Shown: piece by piece, positions 5,637 to 9,510 of the stretch
Layout of the letters: each line of letters starts with the position of its first letter
Position numbering within the stretch: position 1 is the stretch's first letter
Origin: Acidobacteriota bacterium
GTDB taxonomy: Bacteria; Acidobacteriota; Vicinamibacteria; Vicinamibacterales; CAVVIG01
Direction: 5' to 3'
Assembly: GCA_003222455.1 (NCBI GenBank)
Contig: QHWF01000035.1
Coordinates: 1 to 9,510 of the forward strand
DNA length: 9,510 bases
Notes under the pieces: generated by a model
What the model was told of the DNA's origin: nothing
What the model saw: only the letters and a program-made list of their open reading frames with translations
Databases searched by the model: none
Made by a program: the position numbers and the translations under genes

Positions 5637-6512
5637 ATGGCGACGCTGACAGTTACCGCCGACATGGTGAAGAAGCTGCGCGAGGAGACGGGCGCCGGGA
5701 TGATGGAGTGCAAGGCGGCCCTGACCGAGGCGAACGGCGACTTCGCAGAAGCGAACACGATCCTGCGCAAGCGCGGGCTGGCGAGCGCGGCCAAGAAGGC
5801 CGGCCGCGTCGCGAGCGAGGGGCTGATCGGCAACCGCCTCGCGGCCGATCGATCGAGCGGCATCCTGGTCGAAGTGAACTGCGAGTCGGACTTCGTCGCG
5901 CGCACGCCCGATTTCCAGCAGCTCGTGCAGGACGTGCTCAGCGAAATCGAAAAGGCGGGCGACGCCGCCAGCGACGCCTGGCGGCGGGATCCGAACGGCC
6001 CGATTGCCAGGCTGGTGGCGGCGAAAATCGCGAAGCTCGGCGAGAACATAGCCGTACCGCGATTCGTGCGATATGCCGGTCAGGGGATCGTCGGGCAGTA
6101 CATCCACCTGGGCGGGAAGATCGGCGTCCAACTCGAGCTCGGCGGCGTGACTCGCGAGATCGCCAGCCGCGAAGAGCTCGCGACGCTGATCAAGGAAATC
6201 GCGATGCAGATCGCCGCGGCGAGTCCCGCCTACGTCTCGCGCCAGGCCGTGCCCGCGGAAATCGTCGAAAAAGAGAAATCGATCTATCGCGCGCAGATGG
6301 AGCAATCGGGCAAACCGGACAACGTCATCGACCGCATTGTCGAGGGCAAGCTCGCGAGCTTCTACGCGCAGGTCGTCCTGCCGGATCAGGAATCCATCCG
6401 CGACCCGAAGATGACCGTGAACCAGGTCATCGCCGCGGCGGCCAAAACGCTCGGCGCGCCGATTACGGTGACGCGCTTCGCCCGGCTCAAGGTCGGCGAA
6501 AAGGAAGTGTGA
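5637..6512 (+). CDS. tsf: Translation elongation factor EF-Ts
   Basis: EF-Ts is the cytoplasmic nucleotide-exchange factor that releases GDP from EF-Tu. The product has 291 residues. Its UBA-like N-terminal domain contains the family signature around LREETGAGMMECKAALTEANGD (14-35), and residues 84-88 (SDFVA) belong to the conserved block that contacts the EF-Tu GTPase domain. The two core subdomains follow (about 60-280). The ATG at 5637 has AGGAG 5 bases upstream. An out-of-frame ATG directly followed by TGA (5632-5637) sits between the ribosome-binding site and the start and overlaps the start codon by one base. The gene is preceded by a terminator and a 180-base structured spacer and followed by a perfect palindrome. 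Confidence 0.97.
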   Translation: MATLTVTADMVKKLREETGAGMMECKAALTEANGDFAEANTILRKRGLASAAKKAGRVASEGLIGNRLAADRSSGILVEVNCESDFVARTPDFQQLVQDVLSEIEKAGDAASDAWRRDPNGPIARLVAAKIAKLGENIAVPRFVRYAGQGIVGQYIHLGGKIGVQLELGGVTREIASREELATLIKEIAMQIAAASPAYVSRQAVPAEIVEKEKSIYRAQMEQSGKPDNVIDRIVEGKLASFYAQVVLPDQESIRDPKMTVNQVIAAAAKTLGAPITVTRFARLKVGEKEV

Positions 6513-6514
6513 AG

Positions 6515-6546
6515 AGGTAGGGGCGGCTCGCGAGCCGCCCCTACCT
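6515..6546. terminator. Perfect 32-bp palindrome after tsf; REP-like, possible terminator
   Basis: The half-site AGGTAGGGGCGGCTCG is followed directly by its exact reverse complement, giving 16 paired positions with no spacer, centred between 6530 and 6531. It starts 2 bases after the tsf stop and is followed by GTTTTG, a weak T-run. It can act as a transcription terminator in either direction. GTAGGGGCG...CGCCCCTAC palindromes of this kind resemble dispersed REP-like elements of GC-rich genomes; that comparison is from memory and unverified. Confidence 0.6.
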
Positions 6547-6549
6547 GTT

Positions 6550-6578
6550 TTGCTGAACCGCGAGGCCCTATCTATAAT
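6550..6578 (+). promoter_or_regulatory. Sigma-70-type promoter for pyrH
   Basis: TATAAT at 6573-6578 is a perfect -10 box. TTGCTG at 6550-6555 lies 17 bases upstream and matches the first three positions of the -35 consensus. Transcription would begin about 7 bases after the -10 box, near 6585, which is 2 bases before the GTG start of pyrH. The promoter directly follows the palindrome after tsf, so pyrH can be expressed independently of the upstream cluster. Confidence 0.65.
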
Positions 6579-6586
6579 TCTCCTTC

Positions 6587-7312
6587 GTGGCCGATTCGTC
6601 CTCTCCTGCCTACAAACGCGTTCTCCTGAAGCTCTCGGGCGAAGCCCTGATGGGCGAACAGACCTATGGCATCGATCCGGCGGTGGCGACGCAAATCGCC
6701 CGCGACGTGGCTGAGATTCAGGAGATGGGTGTCCAGACCGCCATCGTGATTGGCGGAGGCAACATCTTCCGCGGTGTCGCCGCGAGCGCGCGTGGAATGG
6801 ACCGCGCCACGGCCGATTACATGGGCATGCTCGCCACGGTCGTCAACGCCCTCGCCCTGCAGGATGCGCTCGAGCAGCAGGGCGTCATCACGCGCGTCGT
6901 GACCGCGATCGAGATGCGTGCCGTGGCGGAACCGTTCATTCGACGCCGCGCCATCCGCCACCTCGAGAAGGGCCGCGTCGTCGTGTTCGGCGCCGGCACG
7001 GGCAATCCGTACTTCAGCACCGATACCGCGGCCGCGCTGCGCGCGATGGAAATCAAGGCCGAGGTCATCCTGAAAGCCACGAAGGTGGACGGCATCTACG
7101 ACGCCGATCCGATGGTGAAGCCCGGCGCCACGCGCTTCGACCGCATCTCCTATCTCAAGGTGCTCGAACACGGCCTCAAGGTCATGGATGCCACGGCCAT
7201 CTCGCTCTGCATGGACAATCATCTGCCGATTGTCGTGTTCAACCTTCGGACGCCCGGAAACATCCGGCGTGCGATTTCCGGCGAAGCCATCGGATCGATG
7301 GTGACGGCTTGA
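6587..7312 (+). CDS. pyrH: UMP kinase
   Basis: PyrH phosphorylates UMP to UDP with ATP in pyrimidine nucleotide synthesis and acts as a cytoplasmic hexamer of the amino-acid-kinase fold. The product has 241 residues, normal for bacterial UMP kinases. Conserved segments are KLSGEAL (15-21), GGGNIFRG (56-63, phosphate binding), DRATADYMGMLATV (72-85, UMP site), GTGNPYFSTDTAA (137-149) and KATKVDGIYDADP (163-175). The GTG at 6587 is chosen because it precedes KRVLLKLSGEA by the usual distance. There is no Shine-Dalgarno sequence before it, and the predicted transcript starts about 2 bases upstream, so translation may be leaderless. pyrH next to tsf and frr is a common bacterial arrangement. Confidence 0.97.
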   Translation: MADSSSPAYKRVLLKLSGEALMGEQTYGIDPAVATQIARDVAEIQEMGVQTAIVIGGGNIFRGVAASARGMDRATADYMGMLATVVNALALQDALEQQGVITRVVTAIEMRAVAEPFIRRRAIRHLEKGRVVVFGAGTGNPYFSTDTAAALRAMEIKAEVILKATKVDGIYDADPMVKPGATRFDRISYLKVLEHGLKVMDATAISLCMDNHLPIVVFNLRTPGNIRRAISGEAIGSMVTA

Positions 7313-7326
7313 GCGCCAGCCCGGAG

Positions 7327-7492
7327 CTAGCAGCCCGTGGTGAAACTCCAGCGGCATTCGGCCGGCGATGCATCCCCGCCGGCTGCGTTGCTCCTCCCTC
7401 ACATATTCCCGATATGCTCGGTCGTCGCGCCTTGTCAGCGGGGCGCCTCGCCGCCCTCGGTGCGACGCCGGACTTTCACCACGGGCTGCTAG
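7327..7492. mobile_element. MITE-like 166-bp element with perfect 19-bp terminal inverted repeats
   Basis: CTAGCAGCCCGTGGTGAAA (7327-7345) recurs as a perfect inverted copy, TTTCACCACGGGCTGCTAG (7474-7492). Similarity continues inward imperfectly for another 10 or so bases. The ends are CTAG on both sides, which could be part of the repeat or a CTAG or TA target duplication. The interior holds smaller palindromes: GCCGGCG/CGCCGGC (7361-7367 with 7377-7383) and CATAT/ATATG (7402-7406 with 7412-7416). A 63-codon open frame crosses it but resembles no protein. The element fills nearly all of the pyrH-frr gap, ending 18 bases before frr. A non-autonomous transposable element is the best reading. 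No transposase gene is in the window. Confidence 0.65.
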
Positions 7493-7510
7493 GGATCTGA
7501 GGATGTCTCG

Positions 7511-8080
7511 ATGGATGTCAATGATCTGAAGGCGCTGTTCGCGGAAGTCAGCAAACGGATGACGGTGGCGCTCGAGCACGCGCGACACGAGCTCGCCGGG
7601 GTGCGGACGGGCCGCGCGTCGGTGACCATCCTCGATCCGGTGCACGTCGAGGCGTACGGATCGAGAATGCCGCTCAACCAGCTCGCGAGCCTGTCGGTGC
7701 CGGAGCCGGCGCTGATCGTCGCCCAGCCCTTCGATCCGTCGCAGCTCGGCGCCATCGAAAAAGCCATTCGTGCGGCGGATCTCGGCCTCAACCCCGGGAA
7801 CGACGGCAAGGTGGTCCGCATCCCGATTCCTGCGCTCACCGACGAACGCCGCAAGGAGCTTTCGCGCCACGTGCACAAGCTGACCGAGGAAGGCCGCAAC
7901 AGCGTGCGTCAGGTCCGCCGCGACGCGAACGATCGGCTCAAGAAGCTGCTCAAGGATCACAAGATTTCCGAGGACGACGAGCGGAAGGGGCTCGACGACG
8001 TCCAGAAACTCACCGATACCTATATCAAGCAGCTCGACGATCTCCAGAAGAAGAAGGACACCGAGCTGTTGGGCAAATAA
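7511..8080 (+). CDS. frr: Ribosome recycling factor
   Basis: RRF, together with EF-G, splits post-termination ribosomes in the cytoplasm. The product has 189 residues, close to the usual 185. It has the expected two-domain layout: a long three-helix bundle (about 1-30 and 105-189) with an inserted beta/alpha/beta domain (about 31-104). Family blocks visible are LAGVRTGRAS (28-37), the start of domain II, NPGNDGKVVRIPIPALTDERRKEL (94-117), and VRQVRRDAND near 132-141. The ATG at 7511 has GAGGA 7 bases upstream, just outside the MITE-like element. Whether frr transcription reads through from pyrH or starts elsewhere is unclear; I see no convincing promoter in the gap. Confidence 0.97.
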   Translation: MDVNDLKALFAEVSKRMTVALEHARHELAGVRTGRASVTILDPVHVEAYGSRMPLNQLASLSVPEPALIVAQPFDPSQLGAIEKAIRAADLGLNPGNDGKVVRIPIPALTDERRKELSRHVHKLTEEGRNSVRQVRRDANDRLKKLLKDHKISEDDERKGLDDVQKLTDTYIKQLDDLQKKKDTELLGK

Positions 8081-8166
8081 CAAGGCTCAAGTCTCAAGTC
8101 TCAGTCTCAGGAGAAGGTTGTTGAGCCTTGAGCGTTGAGCGTTGAGCCTTGAGCCTTGAGCGTTGA
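8081..8166. repeat. Opposed heptanucleotide arrays between frr and thrC
   Basis: The right-hand array (8121-8166) contains six full 7-base units, TTGAGCC or TTGAGCG in the order C-G-G-C-C-G, plus TTGA. The left-hand array (8081-8110) has the complementary orientation: GGCTCAA, GTCTCAA, a 6-base GTCTCA and GTCTCAG. Ten bases separate them. CAAGGCTCAA (8081-8090) can pair perfectly with TTGAGCCTTG at three registers (8121, 8142 and 8149). The block fills almost the whole gap, beginning directly after the frr stop and ending 3 bases before thrC. Heptanucleotide arrays called STRR are known in cyanobacteria; any kinship is not implied. Confidence 0.85.
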
Positions 8167-8169
8167 AAG

Positions 8170-9345
8170 ATGTCGTTCTTCTCCCATCTCGAATGCTCCG
8201 TACCCTGCGGAGCCCCACCACTCGATGCCCGGGGACGTCATTTCCTGTGCTCGTGCGGCGCGCCCCTGCTGGTGCGGTACGACTTGGAGAAGGCACGCGC
8301 ATGGCGACCTGACAGTTTGAAGGGCCGCCCGCCGAACATGTGGCGGTACCGCGAGATGCTGCCATTGTTCGCGGGTGAAGAGCCGGTCACGCTGGGCGAG
8401 GGATTCACGCCGCTCGTCCACGCGCAATCGCTGGGCGCGTCGCTCGGCCTCCAGCGCCTGTTCATCAAAGACGAGTCGCTCAACCCGACCAATTCGTTCA
8501 AAGCACGCGGACAATCGGCAGCCATCACCCGGGCGAAGTATCTCGGCGCGACGACGATCGCCCTGCCGACTGCCGGCAATGCCGGCAACGCGGCGGCCGC
8601 CTATTCGGCCGCTGCCGGCCTCGCCTGCGAAGTCTTCATCCCCAGGGATGCCAAGCGGCCGTTCGTGGACGAGTGCCGCCTGTACGGCGCGAACGTGACG
8701 CTCGTCGATGGCTTGATCACGGACGCCGGGCGGTTGGCCGCAGAGACGGGCACGGCGCTCGGCTGGTACGACGTGTCAACACTCAAGGAACCGTACCGCA
8801 TCGAAGGCAAGAAGACGATGGCGTACGAGCTTGCCGAGCAGATGGAGTGGCGATGGCCCGACTGGATTGTGTATCCGACGGGCGGCGGCACCGGCCTCAT
8901 CGGGATGTGGAAGGCGTTCGAGGAGCTCGAACGTCTCGGCTGGGTCACGGCAGCGAAACGGCCGAAGATGGTGTCGGTCCAGGCCGAGCACTGCGCTCCC
9001 ATCGTCCGCGCGTTCGAGCAGGGGGCCGACCGCGCGCAGGCCTGGGAAGGCGCCAGCACCATCGCCGACGGCCTGCGCGTACCCCGCGCGATTGGCGACT
9101 TCCTGATCCTCCGCGCGATTCGGGAGAGCGGCGGCACGGCGATCGCGGTATCCGACGAGTCCATGGTAGACGCGATGCTGGAGATTGGCCGGCATGAGGG
9201 CATCAGCGCTGCTCCCGAAGGCGGCGCGGCGCTCGTGGCGATCGAGCGGTTGGTGACGAACGGCTCCATCGAGCCGGGTCATTCCGTGGTCCTCTTCAAT
9301 ACGGGCGGGGCGCTCAAGTATCTGGATGTAATAGCCGGCCGTTGA
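8170..9345 (+). CDS. thrC: Threonine synthase
   Basis: Threonine synthase converts O-phosphohomoserine to threonine with pyridoxal phosphate (fold type II), the last step of threonine biosynthesis. The product has 391 residues. Lys111 in NPTNSFKARG is the expected cofactor lysine. TAGNAGNAAAAY (134-145) is the substrate/cofactor loop, GGGTG (238-242) binds the phosphate, and STLKEPYRIEGKKTMAYEL (203-221) is a typical family segment. The N-terminus has four cysteines (C9, C13, C27, C29) in a CxxxC...CxC pattern like the small zinc-ribbon found in the Thermus/mycobacterial-type enzyme. The start ATG is poorly served: only GAAAG precedes it, because the heptad array fills the leader. Related fold-type-II enzymes such as cysteate synthase look similar, so specificity is inferred. 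Confidence 0.88.
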   Translation: MSFFSHLECSVPCGAPPLDARGRHFLCSCGAPLLVRYDLEKARAWRPDSLKGRPPNMWRYREMLPLFAGEEPVTLGEGFTPLVHAQSLGASLGLQRLFIKDESLNPTNSFKARGQSAAITRAKYLGATTIALPTAGNAGNAAAAYSAAAGLACEVFIPRDAKRPFVDECRLYGANVTLVDGLITDAGRLAAETGTALGWYDVSTLKEPYRIEGKKTMAYELAEQMEWRWPDWIVYPTGGGTGLIGMWKAFEELERLGWVTAAKRPKMVSVQAEHCAPIVRAFEQGADRAQAWEGASTIADGLRVPRAIGDFLILRAIRESGGTAIAVSDESMVDAMLEIGRHEGISAAPEGGAALVAIERLVTNGSIEPGHSVVLFNTGGALKYLDVIAGR

Positions 9346-9510
9346 CGCGGCAATGGGTGTCACGGGCTCCTCAGGATCTTTTCTGTTCAGGTCCCGCGAT
9401 TTGCACAGCGAACGCTCCTGGAGGTGGATGGATCATGATGTGCGTCAGTCACCGAATGTGACTCCTACCGCCCTGGCGGTGGCGAGCAGATCGTGATCCG
9501 GCGGCACCGT
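9346..9510. other. Region after thrC without a secure gene
   Basis: No secure gene or strong terminator is visible here. Two small perfect hairpins occur: AGTCAC-CGAAT-GTGACT (9447-9463) and ACCGCC-CT-GGCGGT (9467-9480). GGAGG at 9420-9424 precedes short plus-strand open frames starting at 9428 and 9435 that end within the window; they have no recognisable product. Confidence 0.4.
9445..9510 (-). CDS. Possible C-terminal end of a convergent gene (uncertain)
   Basis: Reading the minus strand from the window edge gives 21 open codons ending LLATARAVGVTFGD and a TGA at 9447-9445. The codons are GC-rich at third positions, as in the neighbouring genes, and the peptide looks protein-like. It is too short to identify, and an open stretch of this length is expected by chance in GC-rich DNA. 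If real, its gene converges on thrC. Confidence 0.2.
   Translation of the reverse strand, partial: TVPPDHDLLATARAVGVTFGD

Noticed and set aside
5492..6520. A 342-codon plus-strand open frame overlapping tsf
   Set aside because: It is in another frame of tsf and extremely Arg-rich, while the tsf frame encodes a clear EF-Ts.
7388..7418. Promoter for frr inside the MITE-like element (TTGCTC ... TATGCT)
   Set aside because: The spacing is about 19 bases and both boxes match poorly.
7309..7500. 63-codon open frame between pyrH and frr
   Set aside because: It coincides with the inverted-repeat element and shows no recognisable domain or independent ribosome-binding site.
6572..8083. A 503-codon open frame on the minus strand opposite pyrH and frr
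   Set aside because: It lies wholly antisense to two clearly conserved genes and crosses the MITE-like element. Its His/Arg/Asp-rich composition is typical of a frame shadow in GC-rich coding DNA.
8081..8166. CRISPR array
   Set aside because: Units are 7 bases long with no spacers and no cas genes nearby.
9428..9496. Short plus-strand frames after GGAGG downstream of thrC, possibly a leader peptide
   Set aside because: They are 22 and 8 codons long, have no recognisable regulatory context, and the downstream gene is outside the window.

Overview
The window looks like a chromosomal segment of a high-GC, Gram-negative bacterium. The outer-membrane secretin gene pilQ implies a diderm cell. GTG and TTG starts are common, and tandem heptanucleotide repeats sit in two gene junctions. 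My best guess is an Acidobacteriota member, perhaps Vicinamibacteria-like. This rests on the flavour of the PilM/PilN proteins and the repeats, not on a database search.

Region 1 (1-3234, minus strand) is a tightly coupled type IV pilus assembly operon, pilM-pilN-pilO-pilP-pilQ, with pilQ cut by the left window edge. Its junctions are 4-base ATGA overlaps or 2-base gaps. PilM is the cytoplasmic actin-like ring protein. PilN and PilO form the inner-membrane alignment subcomplex. PilP links them through the periplasm to the PilQ secretin.

Region 2 (3235-3673) is the divergent control region. It carries a good sigma-54-type -24/-12 element facing pilM and a near-consensus sigma-70 promoter facing rplM. 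The rplM leader is about 185 nt long and structured.

Region 3 (3674-8080, plus strand) is a translation and nucleotide cluster: rplM (L13), rpsI (S9), rpsB (S2), tsf (EF-Ts), pyrH (UMP kinase) and frr (ribosome recycling factor). The last gene, thrC (threonine synthase, 8170-9345), belongs to amino-acid biosynthesis. The final 165 bases hold no secure gene.

The coding content is conserved housekeeping; the unusual material lies between genes. Four successive junctions each hold a different kind of repeat or structure. rpsB-tsf has an intrinsic terminator followed by a dense series of inverted repeats, including a possible three-way-junction RNA just before the tsf ribosome-binding site. tsf-pyrH has a perfect 32-bp palindrome and a promoter that would give a nearly leaderless pyrH mRNA. 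pyrH-frr has a 166-bp MITE-like element with perfect 19-bp terminal inverted repeats. frr-thrC has two opposed heptanucleotide arrays. A degenerate heptad array also forms the 3' end of pilN. I see no defence system, CRISPR array, tRNA, rRNA or transposase gene.
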